Made by a program: the position numbers and the translations under genes | Source of the DNA: Pseudomonas sp. EpS/L25 | GTDB taxonomy: Bacteria; Pseudomonadota; Gammaproteobacteria; Pseudomonadales; Pseudomonadaceae | Assembly (NCBI RefSeq): GCF_001512295.1 | Contig: NZ_LNUP01000001.1 | Coordinates: 53,651 to 117,650 of the forward strand | Direction: 5' to 3' | DNA length: 64,000 nt | In this document: positions 17,355-27,148 of the stretch, in pieces | Layout: each line of letters begins with the position of its first letter | Position numbering within the stretch: the stretch's first letter is position 1 | The notes under the pieces: model-generated | The model's database searches: none | What the model was told of the DNA's origin: nothing | Seen by the model: the letters and a program-made list of their open reading frames with translations, nothing else

Positions 17355-17813
17355 ATGATCTTCCAACGCGCCTTCATGGCGGTCTGGCTGGTGGCCGGGC
17401 TCGTCATGCTGTTCATCGCCCGGGATTACCAGGCGCCTTTCTCCTACGAGCCGGTCGGTCCGCGGGCCTATCCGATGCTGATGTTCGGGCTGATGAGCCT
17501 GGGCCTGGCCTATCTGATCATCCGTCCCACGCCGATCGGCGATGGCGAGGACCAGAAGCCGCTGGACGCTTCCTCGCTGCGCAAGGTGGTGGCCTGCTGC
17601 GTCATCCTGCTGGGCTACGCCCTGACCTTCCAGCCGCTGGGCTTTCCGCTGAGCGCCTTCATCACCGCCACCCTCTGCGGCCTGCTCTACGGCGGCCGCC
17701 TGGCGCCCTGCGCGCTGGTCAGCCTGCTGCTCTCGGTAAGCCTCTATGTGCTGTTCGATCGGGTGATGGAAGTCCCCCTACCCCTTGGCGTGCTGGAATT
17801 CCTGGAGGGCTGA
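17355..17813 (+). CDS. tctB: Tripartite tricarboxylate transporter small membrane subunit TctB
   Basis: TctB is the small integral membrane subunit of the citrate/tricarboxylate transporter. The 152-residue protein has four predicted membrane segments (about 4-22, 38-53, 73-91 and 113-133), the family layout. It lies between tctC and tctA, and its stop is one base from the tctA ATG, so TctB and TctA are probably made in a coupled way. Confidence 0.9.
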   Translation: MIFQRAFMAVWLVAGLVMLFIARDYQAPFSYEPVGPRAYPMLMFGLMSLGLAYLIIRPTPIGDGEDQKPLDASSLRKVVACCVILLGYALTFQPLGFPLSAFITATLCGLLYGGRLAPCALVSLLLSVSLYVLFDRVMEVPLPLGVLEFLEG

Positions 17814-17814
17814 C

Positions 17815-19323
17815 ATGGATACCCTGAACTTCCTGATGCAGGGCTTTGGCGTCGCCCTGACGCCGACCAACCTGATCGTGGCGCTGATCGGCACCTTGAT
17901 CGGTACCGTGGTAGGCCTGCTGCCGGGTCTCGGCCCGATCAATGGGATCGCCCTCTTGATCCCGGTGGCCTTCGCCCTGGGCCTGCCGCCGGAGACCTCG
18001 CTGATCCTGCTGGCGGCGGTCTACCTGGGCTGCGAATACGGTGGCCGGATCTCTTCGATCCTGCTGAACATACCCGGCGAAGCCGCAACCATGATGACCT
18101 GCCTGGATGGCTATCCACTGGCCCGCCAGGGACTAGCCGGCGTGGCCCTGTCGCTGTCGGCCTGGAGTTCCTTCATCGGCGCCTTCATCGCCACCTGCGG
18201 CATGGTGCTGTTCTCGCCGCTGCTGGCGAAATGGGCCATCGCCTTCGGTCCGGCGGAATACTTCGCGCTGATGGCCCTGGCCATCCTCAGTCTCTCCGGC
18301 ATGGCCGCCGAGAAGCCGGTCAAGACCCTGGTCGCCGCGCTCTTCGGCCTGGCCATCGCCTCGGTGGGCATCGATGCCAACAGCGGCGTCTATCGTTTCA
18401 CCTTCGACAACGTGCACCTGGCCGACGGCATCGACTTCGTGATCCTGGTGCTGGGTCTGTTCTCGGTGAGCGAGTTGCTCCTGCTGCTGGAGCAGACACA
18501 TCATGGCCAGGTCGCGGTCAAGGCCACCGGGCGCATGCTGTTCAACGTGCGCGAGGCGCGCAGCGTGTTCATGGTCAACCTGCGCAGTTCGGTGAGCGGC
18601 TTCATCATCGGCGTTCTACCAGGTGCCGGCGCGACCCTGGCCAGTGCCCTGGCCTACACCACCGAGAAACGCCTGGCCGGTACCGATGGCAAGTTCGGCA
18701 AGGGTGACCTGCGCGGCCTGGCGGCGCCGGAAACCGCTATCGGTGCGGCAGTGTGCGGCAACATGATCCCCATGCTGACCCTGGGCATCCCCGGCTCGGG
18801 TACCACCGCGGTGATGATCGGCGCCCTGACGCTCTACAACATCACTCCCGGCCCGCTGCTGTTCCAGAACGAGCCGAATCTGGTGTGGGGGCTGATCGCC
18901 TCGCTGTTCATCGCCAACGTGATGCTGCTGATCCTCAACGTGCCCATGGTGAAGATGTTCACCAAGATACTCGAGGTGCCGAACTGGTCGCTGGCCCCGG
19001 CCATCGCCATCATCACTGGCATCGGCGTCTACGCGGTGCATGCCACCACCTTCGACCTGGTGCTGATGGTCTGCGTGGGTATCTTCGGCTACATCATGCG
19101 CAAGCTGGACTTCCCGCTGTCGCCGCTGCTGCTGGGCTTCATCCTCGGCGAGCTGATGGAGACCAGCCTGAGACGCGCGCTGTCGATCTCCAATGGAGAG
19201 GTGGGCATCCTCTGGCAGAGCGGCATCAGCCAGGCCATCTGGATCGTCTGCATCCTGATGGTGGCCCTGCCCTTCTATCGTGCCTGGCGCAAGCGTCGCG
19301 CACCCAAGCCCGCGACCGTCTGA
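17815..19323 (+). CDS. tctA: Tripartite tricarboxylate transporter large membrane subunit TctA
   Basis: TctA is the main permease subunit, driven by an ion gradient. The 502-residue protein has about twelve membrane segments and both family signatures: GLLPGLGPINGIALLIP (about 38-54) and the later VLPGAGATLASALAYTTEK and TLGIPGSGTTAVMIGAL loops. The ATG at 17815 has GGAGGG upstream; an earlier in-frame ATG lies within tctB and was rejected. A terminator follows the gene. Confidence 0.94.
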   Translation: MDTLNFLMQGFGVALTPTNLIVALIGTLIGTVVGLLPGLGPINGIALLIPVAFALGLPPETSLILLAAVYLGCEYGGRISSILLNIPGEAATMMTCLDGYPLARQGLAGVALSLSAWSSFIGAFIATCGMVLFSPLLAKWAIAFGPAEYFALMALAILSLSGMAAEKPVKTLVAALFGLAIASVGIDANSGVYRFTFDNVHLADGIDFVILVLGLFSVSELLLLLEQTHHGQVAVKATGRMLFNVREARSVFMVNLRSSVSGFIIGVLPGAGATLASALAYTTEKRLAGTDGKFGKGDLRGLAAPETAIGAAVCGNMIPMLTLGIPGSGTTAVMIGALTLYNITPGPLLFQNEPNLVWGLIASLFIANVMLLILNVPMVKMFTKILEVPNWSLAPAIAIITGIGVYAVHATTFDLVLMVCVGIFGYIMRKLDFPLSPLLLGFILGELMETSLRRALSISNGEVGILWQSGISQAIWIVCILMVALPFYRAWRKRRAPKPATV

Positions 19324-19339
19324 GGTCGGTGACACCAGC

Positions 19340-19375
19340 GCCCGCGGCCGGAGTCCTTCCGCCCGCGGGCTTTTT
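19340..19375 (+). terminator. Rho-independent terminator of tctCBA
   Basis: The stem GCCCGCGG (19340-19347) / CCGCGGGC (19363-19370) is followed by TTTTTC. It lies 17 bases past the tctA stop, between convergent tctA and rsmJ. Confidence 0.88.
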
Positions 19376-19378
19376 CAT

Positions 19379-20155
19379 TCAGGAAGGTCTGAAGCTCTTC
19401 TTCGGGTAGATGTCATAGCGGCTGGACTTGCCCTCCAGCACGTAGCCCGGTTTCACGCCCTCGATGGCCGGCGCCTTGCGCGGGCGCTTGACCACCACCC
19501 GGTGGCTGGCGCGGGCCAAAGCCGCGGCCAGCAGCGCCGGGGCGTCCAGGTCGTCGCCCACCAGCGGCCGGAACAGGCGCATTTCCTTCTTCACCAGGGC
19601 GCTCTTGTCGCGGTGCGGGAACATGGGGTCCAGGTAGATCACCTCCGGCGCCTCACCCTCTTCGCCCTGCAGATAGGCGGTGGAGTCGGCCTGCACCAGG
19701 GTCATCAAAGCGACGATACTGGCCGCCTCGGGATCGCGGGCGGCGCGGGCCAGGCCGTCTTCGAGCAGGGCGGCGATCAAGGGCTGACGCTCCACCAGGG
19801 TGACCGGGCAGCCCAAGGTCGCGAGCACGAAACCGTCACGACCGAGGCCGGCGGTGGCGTCGAGGATGCGCGGACGCACGCCCGGACCGACGCCGACGGC
19901 CTTGGCGATCATCTGGCCGGCACCGCCGCCGAACTTGCGCCGGTGGGCAGCGGCACCTTCGGCAAAATCCACCCGCACCGGACCCGGCGCATCGGGACCC
20001 CGCTGAACCAGTTGCAGTCCTTGGACGCCGAGCTGCAGCGCGAAGTCCTCGTCGGTAGCCGTGCCCAGGGACAGCCCCAGGCGTGTCGCCCAGGCGGCCG
20101 CGGCGTCGGTGAAGGCAGGTTCCAGGGCTTCGACGATGAGCGAGGGACTGGGCAT
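19379..20155 (-). CDS. rsmJ: 16S rRNA (guanine1516-N2)-methyltransferase RsmJ
   Basis: RsmJ methylates G1516 of 16S rRNA using S-adenosylmethionine. The 258-residue protein shows the SAM-binding [12 protein letters not shown] (98-109), a [19 protein letters not shown] active-site region and the conserved tail [11 protein letters not shown]. The ATG at 20155 best matches known N-termini; an ATG at 20191, just after the upstream stop codon, would add 12 residues and cannot be excluded. It follows the extensin-like gene closely. Confidence 0.92.
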   Translation of the reverse strand: MPSPSLIVEALEPAFTDAAAAWATRLGLSLGTATDEDFALQLGVQGLQLVQRGPDAPGPVRVDFAEGAAAHRRKFGGGAGQMIAKAVGVGPGVRPRILDATAGLGRDGFVLATLGCPVTLVERQPLIAALLEDGLARAARDPEAASIVALMTLVQADSTAYLQGEEGEAPEVIYLDPMFPHRDKSALVKKEMRLFRPLVGDDLDAPALLAAALARASHRVVVKRPRKAPAIEGVKPGYVLEGKSSRYDIYPKKSFRPS

Positions 20156-20192
20156 GGACAGGGGCGACTCGATGGCGGGAAGACCGGCCATT

Positions 20193-20894
20193 CTACCGGC
20201 AGACGCGAAAGCCACCCATGTCGACGTGGAAATGATCGCGGTGGGCGGCGTTGTAGTCCGGCCCCAGGGTGGTGTTGAAGGAGCGACAGGCGCCGTCACG
20301 TACCTGGCGCAAAAAGCGCTGCGCCTGGGGATCGCCGTTCCAGTCGCGCGCTACCGTGATCCGGCGACCATCGGCCAGGCGCAGGCCGGCGATATCGAGT
20401 GCGTTGGCGCTGGCATGCTGGCTGCGCCGCCCGCTGGCCCTCCCGTAGACGTTGCGGCAGGCGAAGCTGCCGTAGTGCTCCACCTGGGCTACCCGCTGCC
20501 CATAGACGGCCTCGGCCGCCGGCTGCAGCGCCTGCCGCTCGAACAGCGCGAAGCTCACCGCCAGCGGGCAACTGGCGATGAAACTACCGCTCAGCCGTAC
20601 CCCTTCGCCCTGTTGGACGCGCACCGCGCGCTCCAGCGGGCAGTCGGCGGAACCAGGGTTGCCACGGAGTTCGCGATAGTTGAGCGCCGAGGTGGCCAGG
20701 GAGGCCGCGCAGTAGTCGGCATCGGCCTGCAGGCGCCAGAGCTTGAGCCGGGTGACCAGGTTGGTCGGTGCCTGGATGTCCAGGGGCGCCCAGGGGTTGT
20801 AGGCCGGCGGAATGCGTAGCCAGCCCTGGTCGAAGGCAGTATGCAGGCCGCCATAGAGCAGGATGACGAAACCGAGCAGGTGTCTGGCTTTCAT
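20193..20894 (-). CDS. Extensin-like C-terminal domain protein
   Basis: A 233-residue protein with an N-terminal hydrophobic anchor or uncleaved signal (about 5-24) and an extensin-like C domain (about 75-233). That fold is related to LAS/M15 peptidoglycan peptidases. A possible zinc site is suggested by [13 protein letters not shown] and the C-terminal [10 protein letters not shown]. Six or more cysteines, including CPLA, SFACRN and the C-terminal CR, suggest disulphides in the periplasm. A role in cell-wall turnover is likely but unproven for the family. It is just upstream of rsmJ. Confidence 0.85.
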   Translation of the reverse strand: MKARHLLGFVILLYGGLHTAFDQGWLRIPPAYNPWAPLDIQAPTNLVTRLKLWRLQADADYCAASLATSALNYRELRGNPGSADCPLERAVRVQQGEGVRLSGSFIASCPLAVSFALFERQALQPAAEAVYGQRVAQVEHYGSFACRNVYGRASGRRSQHASANALDIAGLRLADGRRITVARDWNGDPQAQRFLRQVRDGACRSFNTTLGPDYNAAHRDHFHVDMGGFRVCR

Positions 20895-20994
20895 GGAGCG
20901 ACGGCAGGATTCGCGGGGACGATAGGTTTGAGACCGGAACGGCCTTTGGGAATGCCGGGAAAAACGTCGCCAAACGTATCGGGGCCGTTGGCCC

Positions 20995-21852
20995 TTACAG
21001 GAGGCCGAGTTGCTCGGTATCGGCCGTACGCAGGGTGGGCAACTCCGGCAGGCCGGGCAGCCGCTCGCGCAACTGGGCGTGGAATCTCAAGGCCAGTTCA
21101 GGTGCCTGGCGGTTGTCCGGCGTGTGCAGAAAGACGAAAGGCTGCTTGCCCGCCTCGATCCAGTCGGCGACGCGGCTGACCCACTTGGCCAGGTAGTAGT
21201 CGTTGGCGGCCAGCTCCAGGCGACCGATGAAGCGCACCTGGGGCTGGGCGCTGAAGGCCAGGGCCCGGGCCGGCACGCGTGGCTTCTTGGACTGTGCCAG
21301 GCGCACCGCCGGATCGCTCGGATCGGCGCTGAACAGCGCGGCGGAATCCAGGCCGATGCGCTCGACGCCCAGGTCCAGGAGCAATCGATTGAGGGCCCGC
21401 TCGGCGTCGCCCTTGTCGAAGAAGGCCAGGTGACGGACCTCTACCGCCAGGGTACGCCGCGGCGCCAGGGCGTCGAGGAACACCTTGAGTTCGTTCAACC
21501 GCTCCGGGCCGAAGCGACGAGGCAGCTGCAACCAGAGCGGACTGGCGCGCTCGCCCAGCGGCTCCAGCAGGTCGATGAAGGTACGGGCGCTGGAGAGTTG
21601 CACCCGCAGATCGTCGGCGTGGCTGATGTCCTGCGGAAATTTGGCGCAGAAACGAAAACCCGCCGGCATCACCTCGGCCCAATGGCGGATCTTGTCCGCC
21701 GATGGCCAGGCATAGAGGGTGGTGTTGCCTTCCACGGCATTGAACACCTGGGTGTAGCGCGGCAGGAAGTCAGCGGGACGCAGGCCGTGGTAGAGGCTCT
21801 CGCGCCAGGCGTTGTCGTTCCAGGAGGGACAGCCGAGAAAATACGGCAGCAT
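20995..21852 (-). CDS. DUF72 domain protein (YecE-like)
   Basis: A 285-residue protein spanning a DUF72 TIM-barrel-like domain: N-terminal GCPSWNDNAWRESLY, then FNAVEGNTTLYAWP, FRFCAKFPQDISH, and the C-terminal PFVFLHTPDNRQAPELA. The family is widespread, but its activity is unknown. It starts at the same base where the upstream hypothetical gene stops, so the two are probably co-transcribed. Confidence 0.88.
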   Translation of the reverse strand: MLPYFLGCPSWNDNAWRESLYHGLRPADFLPRYTQVFNAVEGNTTLYAWPSADKIRHWAEVMPAGFRFCAKFPQDISHADDLRVQLSSARTFIDLLEPLGERASPLWLQLPRRFGPERLNELKVFLDALAPRRTLAVEVRHLAFFDKGDAERALNRLLLDLGVERIGLDSAALFSADPSDPAVRLAQSKKPRVPARALAFSAQPQVRFIGRLELAANDYYLAKWVSRVADWIEAGKQPFVFLHTPDNRQAPELALRFHAQLRERLPGLPELPTLRTADTEQLGLL

Positions 21853-22211
21853 CAGGCGTAGAGATCGAGACCCACGACGCTGGACGAGCCCTCGGGCTCC
21901 GCGCCGAAGGTGGCGGTACTGCCGTAGCTGGCCAGGGCCTGCTGGGCACGAGCCGTGAGGTTGCTGGCGAAGCGGCCTTCCCGCTCGCTGAGCACCAGGC
22001 CATTGGTGCCGGCATCGCCACTGTCGGTGGCGACAGCCGCCTCCACCCGACGTACCGGGGCGACATTCGACTGGGCAGTGCCGGCGTTTTCCCTGGCGAT
22101 GGCGTTCTGGCGGGCGTCCTCGTCCCTCGCCACTTCGCGTACGGGGGTGACCGCGCGGGAGGAGCGATTCAGGGGATAGGCTGAGGAGGAATAGCCGCTG
22201 TCGATGCGCAT
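21852..22211 (-). CDS. Hypothetical polar protein
   Basis: I do not recognise this 119-residue protein. It is polar and low in aromatic residues, with charged, probably helical stretches (REVARDEDARQNAIAREN) and a C-terminus ending VVGLDLYA. No signal peptide or membrane segment is seen. Its frame ends exactly at the DUF72 start, which favours a real gene. It resembles small pseudomonad proteins of unknown function that end in a similar motif. Confidence 0.65.
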   Translation of the reverse strand: MRIDSGYSSSAYPLNRSSRAVTPVREVARDEDARQNAIARENAGTAQSNVAPVRRVEAAVATDSGDAGTNGLVLSEREGRFASNLTARAQQALASYGSTATFGAEPEGSSSVVGLDLYA

Positions 22212-22349
22212 GGCAGGTCCTGAACGGATGACGCTACTCTAGGTAGGGCCGAGGGCGGTGGCAATCAAGAGCCGGACGTCCGTCACGACGGGCGGACGAG
22301 CGGCCTTTGTCGCTTAGAGGCGCGCGCCCCATGCCCGGGTTCCGCGGTC

Positions 22350-23033
22350 TCAGACCGGCGTCTTGGGAGTGGCGACCCGGTCACGCAGATAGACCGGTTG
22401 GGCCGCTTCCGACTCCGCCGCCACGGCTTCGCCACGCGCCCAGGCCGCCGCGGCCAGCACCGCCAGGTCCCGGGCATGGGGCAGCAGGGTGGCGTCCACT
22501 TCGGTCAGTGGCAGGGCCATGCGGCACCCGTAGCCCCAGCCGGTGCCAGCGCCGAACCAGTCGCCAGTGGCGGCCTCGGGCAGCACGATGACTTCGGGGG
22601 CCAGCACGGCCTCCGCGCCCGCCGGCGCCATGACCTCGCCATCCAGGCGGTAGCAACCCCAGTAGACCTCGTCCATGCGCGCGTCGATGGCAGCGGCCAC
22701 CTGGCTGACGCCCCGCTCGCGCCAGGCGCGCTGGGCGATGATCGCCAGGTTCGACACCGGCAGCACCGGGCGATCCAGGCCAAAGGCCAGACCCTGCACC
22801 ACGCCGATGGCGATGCGCACCCCGGTGAAGGCGCCAGGACCACGGCCGAAGGCGATGGCATCCACCTGCGCCAGGGTCAGGCCGGTCTCGGCCAGCAGCT
22901 CCTGCACCATGGGCAGCACCCGCTGGGCGTGCAGGCGTGGGGCGATCTCGTAGCGATGGATGATCTCGTCGCCCAGGTGCAAGGCGACCGAGCAGGCCTC
23001 GGTGGCGGTGTCGAGGGCGAGCAGGATGGACAT
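22350..23033 (-). CDS. tsaB: tRNA t6A biosynthesis protein TsaB
   Basis: TsaB is the ASKHA-fold partner of TsaD in the TsaBDE complex that makes N6-threonylcarbamoyladenosine at position 37 of ANN-decoding tRNAs. The 227-residue protein has the N-terminal LLALDTATEACSVAL (4-18), RLHAQRVLPMVQELL and the GPGAFTGVRIAIGVVQGLA loop. I chose the ATG at 23033 because the conserved N-terminus starts there. A MITE-like element begins 39 bases upstream of the start, separating it from adk. Confidence 0.93.
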   Translation of the reverse strand: MSILLALDTATEACSVALHLGDEIIHRYEIAPRLHAQRVLPMVQELLAETGLTLAQVDAIAFGRGPGAFTGVRIAIGVVQGLAFGLDRPVLPVSNLAIIAQRAWRERGVSQVAAAIDARMDEVYWGCYRLDGEVMAPAGAEAVLAPEVIVLPEAATGDWFGAGTGWGYGCRMALPLTEVDATLLPHARDLAVLAAAAWARGEAVAAESEAAQPVYLRDRVATPKTPV

Positions 23034-23071
23034 GGAGGGGAATCCGCAACATCTGAAAGGGCTGCGCATTT

Positions 23072-23236
23072 TAGTGTGGTGTTTCAGAAGTTAACTACAC
23101 AATTTTGGCGGCGCTTTTTCGACATGTGCGGCGTTGCCACTCCTCGCCATAGCCCTGCCATGACTCGTCGCGGCGCCTGGCCCATGCCAAAAAATCACTC
23201 GCCAATTCTTGTGCGAACTTCTGAAACACCACACTA
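23072..23236. mobile_element. MITE-like element, copy 1
   Basis: A 165-bp non-coding element is bounded by perfect 21-bp terminal inverted repeats beginning TAGTGTGGTGTTTCAGAAG; similarity continues imperfectly for about 15 more bases. TA at both edges suggests TA target duplication, as for IS630/Tc1-type elements. The interior contains the shared block CCACTCCTCGCCATAGCCC. A second copy in the same orientation lies at 26860-27040. No transposase is present; mobilisation would need a source in trans. It sits between tsaB and adk. Confidence 0.85.
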
Positions 23237-23332
23237 AAGTAAGACGGGGCGCGAGGGGACCCGCCCATCGGTCACGACACCAGGACGGTGCCCCGACCGG
23301 CCGCCTGCAGGCACAGGCGGCCGTTACCGGCT

Positions 23333-23980
23333 TTAGCTCAGCGCTTGCAGTACCTTGGCGGTGATGGCATCGACCGAGCCCACGCCTTCGATACGGCTGC
23401 ACCTGGGCGTGCCCTGGGCGGCGCCGAGCTTCTGGTAGAAGTCCACCAGCGGCTTGGTCTGCGAATGGTAGAGCTCCAGACGCTTGCGAATGGTGGCTTC
23501 GCGGTCGTCCTCGCGCTGCACCAGCGGCTCGCCGGTCAGGTCGTCGACGTCAGCGACCTTGGGCGGATTGTGCTGCACGTGGTAGACGCGACCCGAGCCG
23601 GGGTGGACGCGGCGACCGGACAGGCGCTGGACGATTTCCTCGTCATCGACGGCGATTTCCAGCACGTGGTCGATCTTCACGCCAGCGGCCTCGAGGGCCT
23701 CGGCCTGGGGAATGGTGCGCGGGAAGCCGTCGAACAGGAAACCCTGGGCACAGTCGGCTTCCAGGATGCGCTCGCTGATCAGCGCGATGATGATCTCGTC
23801 GGACACCAGGCCGCCGCTGTCCATGATGTCCTTGACCTGCAGCCCCAGGGGGGTGCCGGCCTTGACCGCCGCGCGCAGCATGTCGCCGGTGGATACCTGC
23901 GGAATGCCGAATTTCTCAGTGATGAACCGGGCCTGAGTACCTTTGCCGGCACCGGGCGCTCCCAGCAGGATTACGCGCAT
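23333..23980 (-). CDS. adk: Adenylate kinase
   Basis: Adenylate kinase interconverts ATP + AMP and 2 ADP. The 215-residue, long-form enzyme has the P-loop GAPGAGKGT (7-15), [14 protein letters not shown], and a LID domain without zinc-binding cysteines ([19 protein letters not shown]), the usual gammaproteobacterial variant. It is followed on the same strand by tsaB beyond a MITE-like element. A hairpin at about 23298-23321 lies just past the stop but lacks a T run. Confidence 0.96.
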   Translation of the reverse strand: MRVILLGAPGAGKGTQARFITEKFGIPQVSTGDMLRAAVKAGTPLGLQVKDIMDSGGLVSDEIIIALISERILEADCAQGFLFDGFPRTIPQAEALEAAGVKIDHVLEIAVDDEEIVQRLSGRRVHPGSGRVYHVQHNPPKVADVDDLTGEPLVQREDDREATIRKRLELYHSQTKPLVDFYQKLGAAQGTPRCSRIEGVGSVDAITAKVLQALS

Positions 23981-24073
23981 CTGTTGCTCCTTAGAATGGT
24001 CTCGGACTGGCAGCCCGCGCGGGGCGCTGTCGCGATGATTGTTGTCGACGACACGAGACGGCCAAAGGGATCA

Positions 24074-24102
24074 ACCATACACAGCGCCCCCAGGCCGCAC
24101 AA
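24074..24102 (-). promoter_or_regulatory. Candidate adk promoter
   Basis: The minus strand reads TTGTGC (24102-24097), 17-nt spacer, TATGGT (24079-24074), about 95 bases upstream of the adk start. It is a moderate match to sigma70 and the only candidate I see in the ppc-adk gap. Confidence 0.4.
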
Positions 24103-24171
24103 GTTACCTAGCGTCGCAGGGACCGCGCAGGTCTCAGCGACCCACCGCCCCGGCGAACGCCCCCCTCACCT

Positions 24172-26808
24172 TCAGCCGGTATTGCGCAGTCCAGCCGCGA
24201 TACCCGCCACGCTGACCAACAGCGCCTGGTCCAGCGCCGCCGGCTGGCTTTCGCCCGCCGCCCGGGCGCGTGCTAGCAGCTCGATCTGCAGCAGGTGCAG
24301 CGGATCGAGGTAGGTGTTGCGCACGGCGAAGAACACCAGGGTTTCCGGGTGATGCTCGAGCAACTCGCCCTGCCCCGTCAGCCGCAGTACCGCGACGCCG
24401 GCCTGCCGCAGCCGCTCGCGCAGCTGGCTGCCGAGTACCTGCAGCTCGTCTTCGACCAGGCGCTGGTCATATAGCCGCGCCACCTCGGCCTCGGCCTTGG
24501 CCAGCACCATCTCCAGCATGTCGATGCGGGTCTGGAAGAACGGCCAGCGCTCGCGCATCTCGCGCAACAGGGGCGACTCGCCGCGCCGCTCGGCCTGCTC
24601 CAGCGCGGCCTCCCAGCCCAGCCAGGCGGGCAGCATCAGCCGCGTCTGGGTCCAGGCGAAGATCCAGGGAATGGCTCTGAGGCTTTCCACCCCACCCTCC
24701 CGACGCTTGGCCGGGCGACTGCCCAGGGGCAGCCGACCCAGCTCCTGCTCGGGCGTGGCCTGGCGGAAATAGCTGACGAAATGCGGGTCTTCGCGGACCA
24801 CCCCGCGGTAGGACTGGAGGCTGTCGCGGGCGAGGCGGTCCATCTGCTCGCGCCAGGCCGGCTCGGGCGCCGGCGGTGGCAGCAGGGTGGCCTCCAGCAC
24901 GGCGCCCAGGTACAGCGCCAGGTTCTGCTCGGCGACCGCGGGCTGGCCGAACTTGAAGCGAATCATCTCGCCCTGCTCGGTGGTGCGGAAGCGCCCGGCC
25001 ACCGAGCCCGGCGGCTGCGACAGGATGGCCGCGTGGGCCGGGCCGCCGCCGCGACCCACGGTGCCGCCGCGCCCATGGAACAACAACAGCTCCACGCCGC
25101 GGGTGGCACAGATCTCCACCAGGGCTTCCTGGGCGCGGTACTGGGCCCAGGCGGCAGCCAGCGTGCCGGCGTCCTTGGCCGAATCCGAGTAGCCGATCAT
25201 GACTTCCTGGGGGCCGGCCAGGCGCTCGCGGTAGTCGGGCAGGTCGAGCAGGCTGGCGATGACCGCACCGGCGTGATCCAGGTCGTCGAGGGTCTCGAAC
25301 AGCGGCACCACGCGCATCGGATGCCGCACGCCGCACTCGCGCAACAGCAACTGCACGGCGAGGACGTCGGATGCCGCGCCGGCCATGGAGATGACGTAGG
25401 AACCCAGCGCCCCAGGGGGCGAGGCGGCGATGACGCGACAGGTCGCGAGCACCTCGCGGGTATCGTCCGCGAGCTCCGCATCCAGCGGCAGCAGCGGTCG
25501 GCGACTGGTCAGTTCCCTGCGCAGGAAGTCCAGGCGCTGTTCCTCGCTCCAGGCGGTGTAGTCGCCCAGATCCAGGTAGCGGCAGATGTCGGCCAGGGCA
25601 GCCGCGTGGCGCGCGGCGTCCTGGCGGATGTCCAGGCGGACCAGATAGAGGCCGAAGGTACGTGCCCGGCGCAGGGTATCGAGCAGCGAGCCGTCAGCGA
25701 TGACGCCCAGCCCGCAGCGCTGCAGGGAGTCGTAGCACAGTTGCAGCGGCGCGATCAGCTCGGCGTTGTCGCTGAGGATGTGGCGCGCCCCGGCATGGGG
25801 GTCGGTGAGGGCATGGGCCGCCCAGCTGCGGGTGATCTGCAGGCGCTCGCGCAGGCCCTTGAGCACCTGGCGATAGGGTTCGGGGTGATCGCCGGCCTGC
25901 TCGCGCAGGGCCGGGCTGGCGGCCTGCATGGACAGCTCGGCGGCCAGGCGATCGACGTCACGCAGGTAGAGGTCCGCGGCCATCCAGCGGGCCAGCAGCA
26001 GCACCTCGCGGGTGATGCTGGCGGTGACGTTGGGATTGCCATCGCGGTCGCCGCCCATCCAGGAGGAGAAGCGCAGCGGCGCGGCCGTCAGCGGCAGACG
26101 TTGGCCGGTGCGCTCCTGCAGGCAGCTGTCGAGGTTGCGCAGGAGATTAGGGACCGCCTGCCAGAGGGAGTTCTCGATCACCGCGAAGCCCCACTTGGCC
26201 TCGTCCACCGGTGTCGGGCGCTGGCGACGGATTTCCTCGGTGTGCCAGGCCTCGGCGATCAGCCGACGCAGTCGCGCCTCGATGGTGGCCACCTCGGCGG
26301 ACGTCAGGTCACGGTGATCGAGCAGGGCGAGCTGGGCGCTGATCTCGTCGTATTTCTGGATCAGGGTACGCCGCGACACCTCGGTGGGGTGGGCGGTCAG
26401 CACCAGGTCGATGTCCAGCGCCGCGACCCGCTCGGCCAGCGCCGCACCCGGCTGGCCGGCAGTCGCCAGGCGCTCCAGCAACTCGGGCAGGACGCGCTGC
26501 TCGAAGGGTGGCGGCTCGTCTTCGCCACGGCGGCGAACCCGGTGATATTCCTCGGCGATGTTGGCCAGGTTGAGGAAATGGCTGAAGGCCCGCGCCACCG
26601 GCAGCAGCTCGTCCTCGGCCAGGGCGTCGAGGGTATCGCCCAGTTGTCGCGCGCCCTCGGCGGAGCCCCCGCGGGCGGCCTTGGCGCCCTTGCGGATCCG
26701 CTCGATCTTGTCGAGAAAGGCGCCGCCATGCTGATCGGCGATGGTCTGCCCCAGGAGTTCGCCCAGCAGCCGCACCTGCTCGCGCAGGCGAACGTCGATT
26801 TCCACCAT
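24172..26808 (-). CDS. ppc: Phosphoenolpyruvate carboxylase
   Basis: PEP carboxylase fixes bicarbonate onto phosphoenolpyruvate to make oxaloacetate, replenishing the TCA cycle. The 878-residue protein is full length. Motifs include the catalytic His in [78 protein letters not shown] and the C-terminal RNTG. The ATG has a good GAGGAG site. A MITE-like element ends or begins 52 bases upstream of this start, so the promoter either lies in those 51 bases, within the element, or beyond it. Confidence 0.97.
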   Translation of the reverse strand: MVEIDVRLREQVRLLGELLGQTIADQHGGAFLDKIERIRKGAKAARGGSAEGARQLGDTLDALAEDELLPVARAFSHFLNLANIAEEYHRVRRRGEDEPPPFEQRVLPELLERLATAGQPGAALAERVAALDIDLVLTAHPTEVSRRTLIQKYDEISAQLALLDHRDLTSAEVATIEARLRRLIAEAWHTEEIRRQRPTPVDEAKWGFAVIENSLWQAVPNLLRNLDSCLQERTGQRLPLTAAPLRFSSWMGGDRDGNPNVTASITREVLLLARWMAADLYLRDVDRLAAELSMQAASPALREQAGDHPEPYRQVLKGLRERLQITRSWAAHALTDPHAGARHILSDNAELIAPLQLCYDSLQRCGLGVIADGSLLDTLRRARTFGLYLVRLDIRQDAARHAAALADICRYLDLGDYTAWSEEQRLDFLRRELTSRRPLLPLDAELADDTREVLATCRVIAASPPGALGSYVISMAGAASDVLAVQLLLRECGVRHPMRVVPLFETLDDLDHAGAVIASLLDLPDYRERLAGPQEVMIGYSDSAKDAGTLAAAWAQYRAQEALVEICATRGVELLLFHGRGGTVGRGGGPAHAAILSQPPGSVAGRFRTTEQGEMIRFKFGQPAVAEQNLALYLGAVLEATLLPPPAPEPAWREQMDRLARDSLQSYRGVVREDPHFVSYFRQATPEQELGRLPLGSRPAKRREGGVESLRAIPWIFAWTQTRLMLPAWLGWEAALEQAERRGESPLLREMRERWPFFQTRIDMLEMVLAKAEAEVARLYDQRLVEDELQVLGSQLRERLRQAGVAVLRLTGQGELLEHHPETLVFFAVRNTYLDPLHLLQIELLARARAAGESQPAALDQALLVSVAGIAAGLRNTG

Positions 26809-27148
26809 CTCGTGCTCCTCGAAAGTACCGGTTGGGACCTCGCGGCAAGCGGCGCGGTCTAGTGTGATGTTTCAGAAGTTAACTACACAATTTTGGCGGC
26901 GCTTTTTGTCCGCAGCGGCGGACCGCTCTGGACGTCGTTGCCACTCCTCGCCATAGCCCTGCTATGACTCGTCGCGGCGCCTAGCCCACGAACAAAAATC
27001 ACTCGCCAATTCTTGCGCGAACTTCTGAAACACCACACTAGCTGAGAACAGCACCTTGCCACGCCGGTTGCAAGACCCGCCGGCTCAGGGTGCCCAGCCC
27101 CGCACGGACTGACCATCCGACCTTTGCCTAACGCCACGGGAGATGCCC
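26809..27148. other. Intergenic region between ppc and the pilin-assembly-like gene
   Basis: The 340-base gap contains MITE-like copy 2 (26860-27040), a 51-base ppc leader with its GAGGAG ribosome site, and about 108 bases upstream of the next gene. I see no confident promoter and no coding frame. Confidence 0.6.
26860..27040. mobile_element. MITE-like element, copy 2
   Basis: A 181-bp copy of the element at 23072-23236, in the same orientation. The left end begins TAGTGTGATGTTTCAGAAG and the right end is the complement of TAGTGTGGTGTTTCAGAAG, so one base differs between arms. TA lies at both edges. The interior shares the CCACTCCTCGCCATAGCCC block; it is 16 bp longer because of a different left-centre segment with a small GTCCGC/GCGGAC hairpin. 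It lies 51 bp upstream of ppc. Confidence 0.85.

Noticed and set aside
23298-23321. A GGCCGCCTG/CAGGCGGCC hairpin past the adk stop as terminator
   Set aside because: No T run follows on the minus strand, so it is not called as a Rho-independent terminator.
24781-26862. A 693-codon open frame antisense to ppc
   Set aside because: Covers all of ppc on the other strand, with Gly/Gln/His-rich sequence and no family resemblance.
23072-27040. A composite transposon carrying adk and ppc
   Set aside because: Neither flanking element encodes a transposase, adk-ppc is the normal Pseudomonas order, and no outer target duplication is evident.
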